Source: Cytobacillus firmus DS1
GTDB lineage: Bacteria > Bacillota > Bacilli > Bacillales > Cytobacillaceae
Length of the DNA: 64,000 nt
Assembly: GCF_000565285.1 (NCBI RefSeq)
Contig: NZ_APVL01000009.1
Location: 1 to 64,000 of the forward strand
Reading direction: 5' to 3'
Positions 36,808-45,663 of this stretch are shown piece by piece. The notes beneath the pieces are model-generated. The model was not told the DNA's origin. It did not search any database and saw only the letters and a list, made by a program, of their open reading frames with translations. The position numbers and the translations under genes are program-made. Position 1 is the first letter of the stretch, and every line of letters begins with the position of its first letter.

Positions 36808-37560
36808 CTATTTTCTTAGATGATAAAGAAGAATTCCGGCAGCCACCGCCACATTAAGTGATTCGCTTTTCCCGAATATCGGAATATAAAGGTTTGCTGC
36901 TGTATTAGCCAGGAGCTCTTTATTAACCCCGTTCCCTTCATTTCCAACGAGCAGTGCGAAGGAATCAGAGGACTCATATTTGGTGTATTCACGGGCATTT
37001 TCCAAAGCGGTTCCATAGACTGGTACACTGCTTTCTTTCAGTCTGACAATCCAGTCAGAAAGATTTCCTCTTAAAACAGGCAAATGAAAGTGGCTGCCCT
37101 GTGCAGAGCGGAGCACCTTCGGGTTATATGCGTCAACGCTGCCTTCACCCACAATAACAGCATCGATTCCAGCCGCATCAGCCGTCCTGATCATCGTACC
37201 CAAATTGCCGGGATCCTGGACGGCATCAATTAATAAAAACCGTTTTCCTTTTACTTCATCAGAGGATGGCTCCTGACTGCAGACAGCAAAGATTCCCTGT
37301 GGTGTTTCGGTATCCGCCAGCAGCCCGATGATTTCATCTGTAACCATCGTTAAAGAGATGTCTCCATAGTCCCAACCAGGAGGCATGTCTTTATTTTCAC
37401 CAATAATTATTTCTTCTATTTGATTGGCTTTAAGTGCTTCTTCCACGAGATGAAAACCTTCAACTAAAAACGTTCCTGTTTTGTCACGCTCTTTTCTGGC
37501 CAGAAGTTTTTTCCATTCTTTAACTTTTGGGTTTTTTGCAGATTGTATATGCTTCAACAC
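36808..37560 (-). CDS. ysgA: TrmH/SpoU-family rRNA 2-prime-O-methyltransferase YsgA
   Basis: 250-residue SPOUT methyltransferase. An N-terminal L30e-like substrate-binding domain (about 1-95) is followed by the knotted catalytic domain with DAVQDPGNLGTMIRTADAAG, LLVGNEGNGV and IPIFGKSESLNVAVAAGILLYH, the three SpoU motifs. B. subtilis YsgA is reported to methylate 23S rRNA. The start is GTG at 37560 or the next codon TTG, behind GGAGAG. Divergent from sspI. Confidence 0.9.
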   Translation of the reverse strand: MLKHIQSAKNPKVKEWKKLLARKERDKTGTFLVEGFHLVEEALKANQIEEIIIGENKDMPPGWDYGDISLTMVTDEIIGLLADTETPQGIFAVCSQEPSSDEVKGKRFLLIDAVQDPGNLGTMIRTADAAGIDAVIVGEGSVDAYNPKVLRSAQGSHFHLPVLRGNLSDWIVRLKESSVPVYGTALENAREYTKYESSDSFALLVGNEGNGVNKELLANTAANLYIPIFGKSESLNVAVAAGILLYHLRK

Positions 37561-37700
37561 GGTCTCTCCTTTTAAAGAAAATCGCGTACAACCGGAAAAT
37601 TTTTTTGTCCAGTTTTTTCATTATAGCTTATTTGAAATACATAATAAAAGCAAAATTAGAGAAGATAATAACGAATTAAATCTGGAAGGAGTGCATTAAG

Positions 37701-37907
37701 GTGAATTTAAACCTGCGCAATGCCATTTTACACAATGTATCAGGCAACTCTCAGGATGAACTGAAAGATACAATCGTAGATGCCATTCAAAATGGGGAAG
37801 AAAAAATGCTGCCTGGCTTAGGTGTATTATTTGAGGTAATCTGGAAAAACTCCTCTGAAGAAGACAAGCTGGAGATGCTTCAAACCTTGGAGAGCAGTCT
37901 TAAATAA
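37701..37907 (+). CDS. sspI: Small acid-soluble spore protein SspI
   Basis: 68-residue minor SASP, made in the forespore under sigma-G control in B. subtilis. The start is GTG with AAGGAG 9 bases upstream. The sequence [20 protein letters not shown] through [18 protein letters not shown] is nearly identical to the known family; it lacks a few C-terminal residues present in B. subtilis. Neighbours ysgA and pheS are as in B. subtilis. Confidence 0.95.
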   Translation: MNLNLRNAILHNVSGNSQDELKDTIVDAIQNGEEKMLPGLGVLFEVIWKNSSEEDKLEMLQTLESSLK

Positions 37908-37908
37908 A

Positions 37909-38169
37909 GTGAAACTTCAATCAGTGGGGGGTTCCTTATCCCCCACTGATTGTTAGTCGCGTTCTAGTGTCGATAAGATCTCCGCTATCGCTTCGATCAA
38001 TCGACACTACGAACCCGATTGGTTCAACTAAGCCTCTGCCTTAGCGTCGGCAAGTTTCACTGTATCTCACCAATCGGGCCTTTACGGGCTGTTTGGCCCC
38101 CACTTATCCTCCTTTGATTCCTCTGAGTTTTGAAGTGGGGGTCTTACTGCCCGTTAGACTGCGATAAAA
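37909..38169. repeat. Family B structured dispersed element, copy 1
   Basis: A 260-base element filling the gap between sspI and the M42 peptidase. The 5-prime end is GTGAAACTTCAATCAGTGGG with an immediate hairpin to CCCCCACTGATTG. Internal pairs are AGTGTCGAT/ATCGACACT and CCCGATTGGT/ACCAATCGGG. The 3-prime part pairs ACGGGC with GCCCGT and CCCCCACTT with AAGTGGGGG and ends ACTGCCCGTTAGACTGCGAT. Both end modules recur at 62065-62274. Confidence 0.88.
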
Positions 38170-38172
38170 TGG

Positions 38173-38202
38173 AAAAACTCCGGTAAGAGCCGGAGTTTTT
38201 TT
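38173..38202. terminator. Bidirectional terminator next to the M42 peptidase
   Basis: AAAACTCCGG and CCGGAGTTTT with T runs on both strands; it serves the minus-strand peptidase gene and blocks readthrough from sspI. Confidence 0.9.
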
Positions 38203-38206
38203 CATT

Positions 38207-39292
38207 TTATTCAAATGTAATCTTATCAACTGTTTCCCTGTCAAGCTTCTTAATTACTTCAGCAATCAGCTTAACGGCATTTTCATAGTCATCGCGGTGA
38301 AGCATTGCTGCATGGGAATGGATATACCGTGTTGCAATGGTGATTGAAAGGGATGGAACACCATTATGAGTAACATGAATGGCTCCTGAATCTGTTCCTC
38401 CGCCAGCGATAGCATCAAATTGATAAGGGATATTCAGTTCATCTGCAGTGTCTGTTACAAGGTCACGCAGGCCTTTGTGAGAGACCATTGATGCATCATA
38501 AAGGATGATTTGCGGCCCTTTGCCCATTTTGCTCATGGCTTCTTTTTCAGAAATACCGGGTGTGTCTCCTGCGATTCCAACATCTACACCAAAAGCGATA
38601 TCGGGCTCGATTTTTTGTGCAGAAGTACGGGCTCCTCGAAGACCAACCTCTTCCTGTACCGTTCCTACACCATAAACCTCGTTTGGATGTTCAGCATCTT
38701 TCAATTGCTTGAGCACATCAATGGCAATTGCGCATCCAATGCGGTTATCCCAGGCTTTCGCCAAAAGCATCTTTTCATTATTCATAACCGTAAACTCAAA
38801 ATATGGAACCACCATGTCACCAGGTTTTACGCCCCATTCTTTCGCTTCATCACGGCTTGAAGCACCAATATCAATGAACATGTCTTTAATTTCAACAGGC
38901 TTTTTGCGCGCATCCGGTGATAAGATATGCGGCGGTTTTGAACCAATTACCCCGGTAACATCTCCTTTCGACGTTACAATCGTCACTCGCTGTGCCAGCA
39001 TAACCTGAGACCACCAGCCGCCAACTGTCTGGAAGCGGATGAAACCTTTATCATCAATGTTTGTTACCATAAATCCAACTTCATCCAAGTGGCCGGCCAC
39101 CATGATCTTCGGTCCGCCTTCTTTGCCGGTTTTTTTAGCAATGAGGCTCCCCAGTCCATCTGTTGTCACTTCATCAGCATAAGCTGCTATGTATTTTTTC
39201 ATAACCTCGCGCGGTTCGCGCTCATTTCCCGGAATTCCTTTCGCATCTGTTAAGTCTTTAAGCATCGTTAATGTTTCATCTAATTTAGCCAT
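38207..39292 (-). CDS. ysdC: M42 family metallo-aminopeptidase YsdC
   Basis: 361 residues of the M42 glutamyl/leucyl aminopeptidase family (often mislabelled endoglucanase), which form dodecameric tetrahedral particles digesting peptides. Dinuclear metal ligands are visible in [38 protein letters not shown] and [11 protein letters not shown], with the C-terminal [15 protein letters not shown]. The start [15 protein letters not shown] matches B. subtilis YsdC; an adjacent upstream ATG is possible. Confidence 0.93.
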   Translation of the reverse strand: MAKLDETLTMLKDLTDAKGIPGNEREPREVMKKYIAAYADEVTTDGLGSLIAKKTGKEGGPKIMVAGHLDEVGFMVTNIDDKGFIRFQTVGGWWSQVMLAQRVTIVTSKGDVTGVIGSKPPHILSPDARKKPVEIKDMFIDIGASSRDEAKEWGVKPGDMVVPYFEFTVMNNEKMLLAKAWDNRIGCAIAIDVLKQLKDAEHPNEVYGVGTVQEEVGLRGARTSAQKIEPDIAFGVDVGIAGDTPGISEKEAMSKMGKGPQIILYDASMVSHKGLRDLVTDTADELNIPYQFDAIAGGGTDSGAIHVTHNGVPSLSITIATRYIHSHAAMLHRDDYENAVKLIAEVIKKLDRETVDKITFE

Positions 39293-39399
39293 CATTTCGA
39301 CTCCCTTAATATTTATTTAATCATATTATACCGAACATCGGATTCAATATAAAGAATTATCAGACGGATAATCCCTCAGGCTGAAGGCGGAAAAATTAT

Positions 39400-39891
39400 T
39401 TAGTATCCTTCAGCCTGCCTTTTATAATTTACTTCATTCTTGTCTATATATGCTTTTTCTATATGTGAAGAGTTAAATCCAAGCATTTCCCCCAGATGTA
39501 AGTAGCCTGCAATAAGCTCTTTATAATCTATTAAAGAACGGCTGGATTGAAACTTTCCGATAGCTTCATAAACAGACAAGAACTGGCCATTCACTGAAGC
39601 CGCCTTTTCCAGCAAAACAGTAAAGTCCTCATCCCCGTCAAATCCGCATTCAATTCCAAGTGATAAAATAAAATGTATACCGTCAACAAACTCTTCCAAT
39701 ACTGTTTCCTGAGGGGAGGAAGGCTTTAGGCTCCAGAACTTAAAGCATCTTGTCTCATTAGCAAGCTCTCCCAATTCAACCAGCAGCGCCAGTATCTTAC
39801 GCTCAAATAAATCTTCTTCCTCTAAACCATGATTTGATTCTATATGACTGTCCAGCCCTTTTTGCATTTGAAATAATTGCTGATAATTCAT
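39400..39891 (-). CDS. Dimeric all-alpha dUTPase-like protein
   Basis: 163 residues of the dUTPase_2 (trypanosomatid/phage-type dimeric dUTPase) family, part of the MazG-like superfamily. The metal-binding pattern is visible as LLVELGELANETRCFKFW and later LEEFVDGIHFILSLG, with paired acidic residues. The likely reaction is dUTP (or dUDP) to dUMP. It lies between ysdC and ysdB, where B. subtilis 168 has no such gene to my knowledge. Ribosome binding site AGGATGG. Confidence 0.82.
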   Translation of the reverse strand: MNYQQLFQMQKGLDSHIESNHGLEEEDLFERKILALLVELGELANETRCFKFWSLKPSSPQETVLEEFVDGIHFILSLGIECGFDGDEDFTVLLEKAASVNGQFLSVYEAIGKFQSSRSLIDYKELIAGYLHLGEMLGFNSSHIEKAYIDKNEVNYKRQAEGY

Positions 39892-40032
39892 TTTCCACCA
39901 TCCTATTTGAAATTAAAGATTAGCTTCCATTATAATGCCCATCAGAGAAATTATAACAAATCGAAAAAATGTTGAAACTTTTTTTAATCTCATCCGTATA
40001 GAAAGGAAAATAATAATGGAGGGCTGGTTACT

Positions 40033-40446
40033 ATGTGGCTCCTGCGTATGCTATTGTTTGCTCTGATTCTTTTTCTTATATACACCGCGGTAAAATATCT
40101 TCTGAATTCCAAGAGAAAGCTAGAGCTTGCCCACGAACAGAAACGATATTATTTTTGGGATGACCAGGAAAATGTCAGGAAGAACTTCCTGATTACGTAT
40201 AAAGGGGTTTTATTTGAAGGCGAAAAGTATTTGGGTACCACTGATAATGCTTTTGATGTGGTCTCCATTTTCATCTGGCCGCACAACACATCGGCCCTTA
40301 AAGGGATGGTAAGGGAAGATTTTCTTTTTATTGAAAGAAAGATAACCGAGGCTTATCCTACTGCAAAAATTGACTGGAAAAGTCCTGTGAAGGAGTTCAT
40401 GCATAAAACAGCTTCTCCAAGCGAGGAAATTAAAGATCATCTTTAA
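40033..40446 (+). CDS. ysdB: YsdB family protein
   Basis: 137 residues: one N-terminal membrane helix (about 3-22) and a cytoplasmic domain containing EQKRYYFWDDQENVRKNFL and FDVVSIFIWPH. B. subtilis YsdB is a sigma-W regulon member of unknown function. ATG preceded by GGAGGG. Plus strand between minus-strand genes, with its own terminator. Confidence 0.88.
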   Translation: MWLLRMLLFALILFLIYTAVKYLLNSKRKLELAHEQKRYYFWDDQENVRKNFLITYKGVLFEGEKYLGTTDNAFDVVSIFIWPHNTSALKGMVREDFLFIERKITEAYPTAKIDWKSPVKEFMHKTASPSEEIKDHL

Positions 40447-40477
40447 AAAACGTTCGGCAGCCCCGAACGTTTTTTTT
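40445..40477. terminator. Terminator between ysdB and the VTT gene
   Basis: ACGTTCGG and CCGAACGT flanked by A and T runs, between convergent genes. It overlaps the last codon of the VTT-domain gene. Confidence 0.9.
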
Positions 40478-41045
40478 ATGCTGCTTTGAAGAATTCCTTC
40501 CATTTAATAACAGTCACCTTCTCCCTCAGTACAAATACTAAAACAAAAAGTGACATCAAAATCAGGACAATCATTGAAGGAGTAAATCTGCTGATGAATT
40601 CTCCGAAAACGGTATAAAAAACAGCCAGCGGCAAATTGGTGATCCATGAATTTTTCAGGTATTTATTAAATCCCTTATTTCTTTCCATCAGACAAAAGTT
40701 CAATAAATGATAATGAATAAAAGGAATAAGCCTTAAAACTGCAACCTGGCCGACAGTTAAATTCCGATACTCCCCGAACCACCGCTTCTTTAATAAAGAA
40801 AGCTTTTCATGTGTCCCCGGCATTTTTGTGATTAGAAAATAAAAAAGAATGCTGCTGATCAACAACCCTGCAAGAGAGAAAACAGAGCCAAAAAAACTGC
40901 CAAAAAGAACTCCCCCTGTCATGCAGACAAGCGGTACCGGAATGAATAAAAACTGCCGGATGATATGAAAAAAGATAAAAGCAATGGGAGCAAGAATTCC
41001 AGCAGTCTCTGCCATAGCAAACAATAAAGTCATTTGATCATTCAT
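40476..41045 (-). CDS. TVP38/TMEM64-type VTT-domain membrane protein
   Basis: 189-residue polytopic protein of the DedA/VTT superfamily. A re-entrant-loop signature is visible in FIPVPLVCMTGGVLFGSFFG and VLRLIPFIHYHLLN, with several membrane helices. Family members are implicated in lipid scrambling or transport, but this protein is not characterised. In B. subtilis a protein of this family, YtxB, sits next to thrS; this may be its counterpart relocated. Ribosome binding site AGAGGTG. Confidence 0.8.
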   Translation of the reverse strand: MNDQMTLLFAMAETAGILAPIAFIFFHIIRQFLFIPVPLVCMTGGVLFGSFFGSVFSLAGLLISSILFYFLITKMPGTHEKLSLLKKRWFGEYRNLTVGQVAVLRLIPFIHYHLLNFCLMERNKGFNKYLKNSWITNLPLAVFYTVFGEFISRFTPSMIVLILMSLFVLVFVLREKVTVIKWKEFFKAA

Positions 41046-41108
41046 GCCTTCACCTCTCCCCGATGACTTTCCTGCTGTTCCCTAAAGCTTATGGATGGCA
41101 CTGACTGT

Positions 41109-41381
41109 TTATGACAATTGAATAACCAGGTACACAAGCAGGCCTGCTTCAAGCAATGCCAAAATAGGCAGTCCCCATTTAAACTGAACATGCTTCGTTT
41201 TATGCCTGAAGGTCTTCATACCAAGAGCCATTCCCGCTGCCCCGCTCAAAAAGGCTGTGATCCAGAGGTTCTTCTCGCTTATACGGAACTCATTCCGTTT
41301 TGCTTTTTCTTTATCAAGCTTCATCAGGCAGAAACCAATCACATTCATAATCAGATAGATAAGAGCAATTGTTTTAATCAT
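41109..41381 (-). CDS. ysdA: DUF1294 membrane protein YsdA
   Basis: 90 residues with an N-terminal helix, a central MNVIGFCLMKLDKEKAKRNE motif, the RISEKNLWITAFLSGAAGMA region and a C-terminal membrane helix: the DUF1294 pattern. Function unknown. It sits downstream of rplT as in B. subtilis. Ribosome binding site AAGGAG. Confidence 0.85.
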   Translation of the reverse strand: MIKTIALIYLIMNVIGFCLMKLDKEKAKRNEFRISEKNLWITAFLSGAAGMALGMKTFRHKTKHVQFKWGLPILALLEAGLLVYLVIQLS

Positions 41382-41499
41382 GAGCTTTCTCCTTTTGAAT
41401 GTATTAAATCTGTATTAGCTTAAATGAAACGGAAGCTTTCTGTCCATCAAAAGCAAATTAAAAAGCCATCCCCATAAGGAATGGCTAATGTATGAATTA

Positions 41500-41859
41500 T
41501 TACTTGCTAAGCTGCTGCTTTGCAACTGATGCTAATTCAGCAAATGCTTTTTCGTCAGCGATTGCTAATTCAGCAAGCATTTTGCGGTTAACTTCGATGC
41601 CGGCAAGCTTTAAACCATGCATTAAACGGCTGTAAGAAAGACCGTTCATGCGAGCTGCTGCGTTAATGCGAGTAACCCAAAGTTTGCGGAAGTCGCGCTT
41701 TTTCTGGCGACGGTCGCGGTAAGCATACATTAGGGATTTCATAACCTGCTGGTTAGCAACTTTGTATAATGTATGTTTTGAACCGAAATAACCTTTAGCT
41801 AATTTGATGACTTTTTTACGACGTTTGCGAGTAACTGTACCGCCTTTTACACGTGGCAT
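41500..41859 (-). CDS. rplT: 50S ribosomal protein L20
   Basis: 119-residue large-subunit protein with the usual basic N-terminal extension ([20 protein letters not shown]) and globular C-terminal domain. In Bacillus L20 represses its own operon by binding the leader, and a matching leader is visible at 42785-42900. Last gene of infC-rpmI-rplT. Confidence 0.97.
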   Translation of the reverse strand: MPRVKGGTVTRKRRKKVIKLAKGYFGSKHTLYKVANQQVMKSLMYAYRDRRQKKRDFRKLWVTRINAAARMNGLSYSRLMHGLKLAGIEVNRKMLAELAIADEKAFAELASVAKQQLSK

Positions 41860-41885
41860 ATTATTTCCCTCCTAATTTCGAGATA

Positions 41886-42086
41886 TTACTTAAGATTTAC
41901 TAATAAGTTACGGATGCGCTTGTAATCGCCTGAAGAAACAAGAGTTCCTTTGCGAAGCTTACGCTTTTGCTTTTGAGATTTGTTGGCGAACATATGGCTT
42001 CTGTAAGCATGAGAACGCTTCAGTTTACCAGAACCTGTTCTTTTGAAACGCTTAGCAGCGCCGCGGTGAGTTTTCATTTTTGGCAT
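41886..42086 (-). CDS. rpmI: 50S ribosomal protein L35
   Basis: 66-residue basic protein, [20 protein letters not shown] and [16 protein letters not shown], normal family length. Lies between infC and rplT with short gaps. Confidence 0.97.
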   Translation of the reverse strand: MPKMKTHRGAAKRFKRTGSGKLKRSHAYRSHMFANKSQKQKRKLRKGTLVSSGDYKRIRNLLVNLK

Positions 42087-42101
42087 TGGGAATTCCTCCT
42101 C

Positions 42102-42617
42102 TTACTTGTCGTTTTTCGGTGCTAAGACCATAAACATGCTTCGGCCATCCATTTTTGGATGTGATTCCACTGTTGCAACTTCATTGCATGCTTGTGCGAA
42201 TCGAATTAGTACACGCTGGCCAATTTCCTTATGCGTAATGGCACGTCCTTTGAATCGGATCGATGCTTTTACTTTATCGCCTTTTTCAAGGAATTTAATA
42301 GCATTGCGAAGTTTAGTATTAAAGTCATGCTCTTCAATAGTCGGGCTAAGACGAACTTCTTTAATACTGATAATCTTCTGGTTTTTGCGAGCTTCTTTCT
42401 CTTTCTTCTGCTGCTCGAATTTGAACTTTCCGTAGTCCATGATACGGGCTACCGGAGGCTTCGCACCCGGTGCAACCAGAACAAGATCAAGATTGGCACG
42501 AGAAGCAATTTCAAGTGCGTCGAATTTTGATTTAATACCTAACTGCTCGCCGTTTTGGTCAATAAGACGGACTTCGCGGGCGCGAATGCCCTCGTTTAAC
42601 AACATATCTTTGCTAAT
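42102..42617 (-). CDS. infC: Translation initiation factor IF-3
   Basis: Binds the 30S subunit and polices start-codon selection. I place the start at ATT (42615-42617): GGAGGT lies 8 bases upstream and the protein then begins [20 protein letters not shown], matching the B. subtilis N terminus; the first ATG at 42605 lacks a ribosome binding site. This gives 171 residues. N-domain to about 75, linker [15 protein letters not shown]-domain to the end. An AUU start is the classical autocontrol device of IF-3. Confidence 0.93.
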   Translation of the reverse strand: MSKDMLLNEGIRAREVRLIDQNGEQLGIKSKFDALEIASRANLDLVLVAPGAKPPVARIMDYGKFKFEQQKKEKEARKNQKIISIKEVRLSPTIEEHDFNTKLRNAIKFLEKGDKVKASIRFKGRAITHKEIGQRVLIRFAQACNEVATVESHPKMDGRSMFMVLAPKNDK

Positions 42618-42659
42618 AGCTAGACACCTCCAAGGTTTAATGCGAACACAACGTTTGGG

Positions 42660-42715
42660 TCAAGAAAAGCGCAAGCGCCTGTTTAGCAGACAGGTTTAAA
42701 GGTGTCTGCTGCACC
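42660..42715. repeat. Family A repeat fragment
   Basis: AAGAAAAGCGCAAGCGCC followed by a small GTCTGC/GCAGAC hairpin. Only one family A end is clear. It lies between the L20-type leader and infC, inside the transcribed leader. Confidence 0.6.
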
Positions 42716-42784
42716 GGACCAAAGCTGAATCGCAAGTTATGCAACATTTCTCTTCCGTGACGGAATCAGAGCTGTTTTTAACCA

Positions 42785-42905
42785 AATAAAAAAGTGCGGA
42801 TGAAAACACCCACACTTACGTATATAAACAGAAAATGTTCACGTAAAACCTGCCAACTGCACTTTGCGTCAATCAGGTGAGAAGCGGGTGCTTCTTCTTT
42901 TCCTC
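42785..42905 (-). promoter_or_regulatory. L20-type autoregulatory leader of infC-rpmI-rplT
   Basis: On the minus strand: GAAGCACCCGCTTCTCACC, then GCAGTTGGCAGG, and an 11-bp terminator AAGTGTGGGTG/CATCCGCACTT with T tail (42785-42817). This matches the known Bacillus L20 leader layout, where L20 binding favours termination. I recognise the motif set by eye and have not run a covariance search. Confidence 0.8.
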
Positions 42906-42930
42906 AAACTGTATTCAATTTACCTTAGCT

Positions 42931-42960
42931 ACTATATCACAAAGAATGACTCCGTGTCAA
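42931..42960 (-). promoter_or_regulatory. Sigma-A promoter of infC operon
   Basis: TTGACA and TATAGT separated by 18 bases, about 25 bases upstream of the L20-type leader. From 42961 to 43106 I see only AT-rich sequence. Confidence 0.8.
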
Positions 42961-43106
42961 ACGAATAACTTTTATCACAACGAAGAAAAGCATAACAAAA
43001 TTATTCACTTTTGGCAATACGATTTTAATATTTTTTCAAAATGAATTTTATGCCAGCTCTTTCATTTGTCTCATCGGGCTCTTAAAGATTCTAACTAATA
43101 ACTCAT

Positions 43107-43136
43107 AAAAAAGGGCTGCAGCCCGTGCAGCCCTTT
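43107..43136 (-). terminator. Terminator of thrS
   Basis: AAGGGCTGCA and TGCAGCCCTT pair perfectly on the minus strand, followed by T residues, just past the thrS stop. Confidence 0.9.
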
Positions 43137-43142
43137 CAATCA

Positions 43143-45074
43143 TTATCGTTTAACTTCAGCTTTTAGTGATGAGATGAAATCTTCAAATGAAACAGTTTCT
43201 GATTTTTGCTCGCCATATTTGCGGACATTGACAGCTTTTTCAGCTACTTCATTGTCTCCAACAACAAGCATGTATGGAGTCTTTTGCATTTGCGCTTCAC
43301 GGATCTTATAACCGATTTTTTCATTGCGGTCATCCAGCTCAACGCGGAAGCCCTCTGCCTGAAGCTGCTCCTGCACTTTTTTTGCATAATCAAAGTGAAT
43401 ATCAGGAGAAACCGGAATGACCTGGACTTGAACTGGGGCAAGCCAAGTTGGGAACGCTCCCTTATACTCTTCAATCAGGAATGCCACAAAACGCTCCATA
43501 GTGGAAACAACACCGCGGTGGATAACGACCGGGCGATGAGGCTTTCCATCTTCCCCTACATAAGTCAGGTCAAAACGTTCAGGAAGCAAGAAGTCCAGCT
43601 GGACAGTAGATAATGTCTCATCCTTGCCAAGTGCAGTTTTAACTTGTACATCCAATTTAGGACCGTAGAAAGCAGCTTCGCCCTCTGCCTCAAAATAATC
43701 GAGGCCGATTTCATCCATTGCTTCTTTAAGCATTGCCTGTGCTTTTTCCCACATTTCGTCGTCATCAAAGTACTTCTCAGTATCCTGCGGATCTCGGTAG
43801 GAAAGACGGAATGAGTAGTCATTGATATCGAAGTCTTTATAAACTTCGAGGATCAGATGTACTACGCGCTTAAACTCTTCCTTGATCTGGTCAGGCCGAA
43901 CAAAGATATGTGCATCATTCAGAGTCATGCCGCGTACACGCTGAAGGCCGGATAGGGCTCCTGACATTTCATAGCGGTGCATTGTTCCAAGCTCTGCAAT
44001 ACGGATTGGCAGTTCACGGTAGCTGTGGATGCCATTCTTATAGATCATCATATGATGCGGGCAATTCATTGGACGAAGAACAAGCTGTTCGTTATCCATT
44101 TCCATTACAGGGAACATGTCTTCCTGATAATGATCCCAGTGGCCGGATGTTTTATAAAGATCCACGCTTCCCATGATTGGAGTATATACATGGTCATAGC
44201 CCAGTCTTTCTTCCTTATCGACGATATAGCGCTCGATATTGCGGCGGATTGTTGCGCCTTTTGGAAGCCACATCGGCAGGCCTTGTCCGACTTTTTGCGA
44301 ATTCATGAACAGGTTAAGCTCTTTGCCGATTTTACGGTGATCACGCTCTTTTGCTTCCTCAAGGAGACGCAAATGCTCAGCCAGGTCTTCTTTCTTGAAG
44401 AAAGCTGTTCCATAAATGCGCTGAAGCATTTTATTATCACTGTCGCCTCTCCAATATGCTCCGGCAATGCTTAATAGTTTGAACTCTTTCAATTTTCCTG
44501 TTGACGGAACATGAACTCCACGGCAGAGATCAAAGAATTCGCCCTGCTCATAGATTGTCACTGTTTCATCTTCTGAAATAGCTTCAATCAGTTCAAGCTT
44601 GTATTCATCACCAATTTCCTTGTACATCTGAACCGCCTCATTACGGCTGACTTCCTTTCGGACAACGTCAAGGTTTTCATTAATAATTTTCTTCATTTCT
44701 TTTTCAATCACAGGAAGGTCTTCTGGTGAAAGTGACTCTTCCAGATCGATGTCATAATAAAATCCACCTTCAATGACAGGACCTACCCCAAGCTTTACAT
44801 TTTTATATAAACGCTTGATCGCCTGAGCCATCAAATGGGCAGTGCTGTGGCGAAGAACCTCCAGCGCATCGCTTGAGTCCGGTGTTACAATTTCAATAGC
44901 AGCATCCTTTTCGATTGGACGGCGAAGATCATACATCTCTCCATCCAGCTTGCCGGCAATTGCCTTTTTCTTCAGGCCCGGGCTGATCGAAGCTGCAATA
45001 GCTTCTGTTGTCGTTCCCTTTGGAAACTCCTTTACAGCTCCATCTGGAAACGAAACTTTAACAACTTCTGACAT
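43143..45074 (-). CDS. thrS: Threonine-tRNA ligase
   Basis: Class II synthetase. The ATG at 45074, behind GGGAGG, gives 643 residues; an upstream in-frame ATG is inside the leader. Order: N-terminal TGS domain (about 1-63), editing domain with [10 protein letters not shown] and [10 protein letters not shown], the catalytic core with [10 protein letters not shown] and [14 protein letters not shown] (zinc ligands Cys and His visible), and the C-terminal anticodon-binding domain (about 540-643, [32 protein letters not shown]). Controlled by a threonine T-box. Confidence 0.97.
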   Translation of the reverse strand: MSEVVKVSFPDGAVKEFPKGTTTEAIAASISPGLKKKAIAGKLDGEMYDLRRPIEKDAAIEIVTPDSSDALEVLRHSTAHLMAQAIKRLYKNVKLGVGPVIEGGFYYDIDLEESLSPEDLPVIEKEMKKIINENLDVVRKEVSRNEAVQMYKEIGDEYKLELIEAISEDETVTIYEQGEFFDLCRGVHVPSTGKLKEFKLLSIAGAYWRGDSDNKMLQRIYGTAFFKKEDLAEHLRLLEEAKERDHRKIGKELNLFMNSQKVGQGLPMWLPKGATIRRNIERYIVDKEERLGYDHVYTPIMGSVDLYKTSGHWDHYQEDMFPVMEMDNEQLVLRPMNCPHHMMIYKNGIHSYRELPIRIAELGTMHRYEMSGALSGLQRVRGMTLNDAHIFVRPDQIKEEFKRVVHLILEVYKDFDINDYSFRLSYRDPQDTEKYFDDDEMWEKAQAMLKEAMDEIGLDYFEAEGEAAFYGPKLDVQVKTALGKDETLSTVQLDFLLPERFDLTYVGEDGKPHRPVVIHRGVVSTMERFVAFLIEEYKGAFPTWLAPVQVQVIPVSPDIHFDYAKKVQEQLQAEGFRVELDDRNEKIGYKIREAQMQKTPYMLVVGDNEVAEKAVNVRKYGEQKSETVSFEDFISSLKAEVKR

Positions 45075-45095
45075 GATATTTCCTCCCTTTTTTAT

Positions 45096-45345
45096 AAAGC
45101 GCAAGCGCCTCGATCAGCCCCGACAAGCACAAGGCGAGCCTCCTAAAAAGGCGTTCTTTCCTTTTTTGGAGGATTGCCCGAAATGTGGAGGCGACTGCCC
45201 AGGGACGACAAGCATAAGACAAGCCCTGCAAGAAGGCGTTTTCTCCTTCTGAAAGGGATTGGTTTATGTCTCGAGTCCCTAGGAGCCGCAACTAGACAAA
45301 CTTGTGACCTCGAGGGGCTAGGCGCTGGAGCTGGATTCAGATTTT
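45096..45345. repeat. Compound family A repeat in thrS leader
   Basis: Begins AAAGCGCAAGCGCCTCGATC and contains two related hairpin cores: one with AGGCGAGCCTCC/GGAGGATTGCC and a second with ACAAGCATAAGACAAGCC and GGTTTATGTCTCGAG. It ends CCTCGAGGGGCTAGGCGCTG. It looks like one family A copy nested in or fused to another. It lies between the T-box terminator and thrS. Confidence 0.8.
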
Positions 45346-45367
45346 GCTCCTAAAACGCGTTTTACAC

Positions 45368-45612
45368 AAAAAATAAAAAAACCCGTCCCTAAAAAGGGAC
45401 GAGTTATTATTAACACGCGGTTCCACCCTACTTCTCGCTTTCTTAGAAGACAAGCGACTCTGTAGTAAGATAACGGTCTTTTCCCGCCAGCCCATTTCCT
45501 GGCTGGAGTTCAGAGGCGGTAAGCATTCAGATCGTGTTAGGAAGGTTTCAGCCTTGCCTTCCCTCTCTTTAAACCGTATTAGAATACCCGTATCCTCATC
45601 GCAACTTTTGCT
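45368..45612 (-). promoter_or_regulatory. T-box leader (threonine specific) of thrS
   Basis: The AGGGTGGAACCGCG box is at about 45416-45429; the terminator GTCCC/GGGAC hairpin with a run of T is at 45370-45404. The specifier loop GAATGCTT-ACC-GCCTCTGAA places ACC (Thr) at 45518-45520. Confidence 0.93.
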
Positions 45613-45634
45613 TGATTATTGTAATATGTACGTT

Positions 45635-45663
45635 ATTATAGTTTGTTATTTCAGGAAAATCAA
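45635..45663 (-). promoter_or_regulatory. Sigma-A promoter of thrS
   Basis: TTGATT and TATAAT separated by 17 bases; the -35 box overlaps the ytxC stop region at 45660. Confidence 0.78.

Noticed and set aside
45058..45291. 77-codon gene on the minus strand upstream of thrS
   Set aside because: It is family A repeat sequence read through to the thrS start region.
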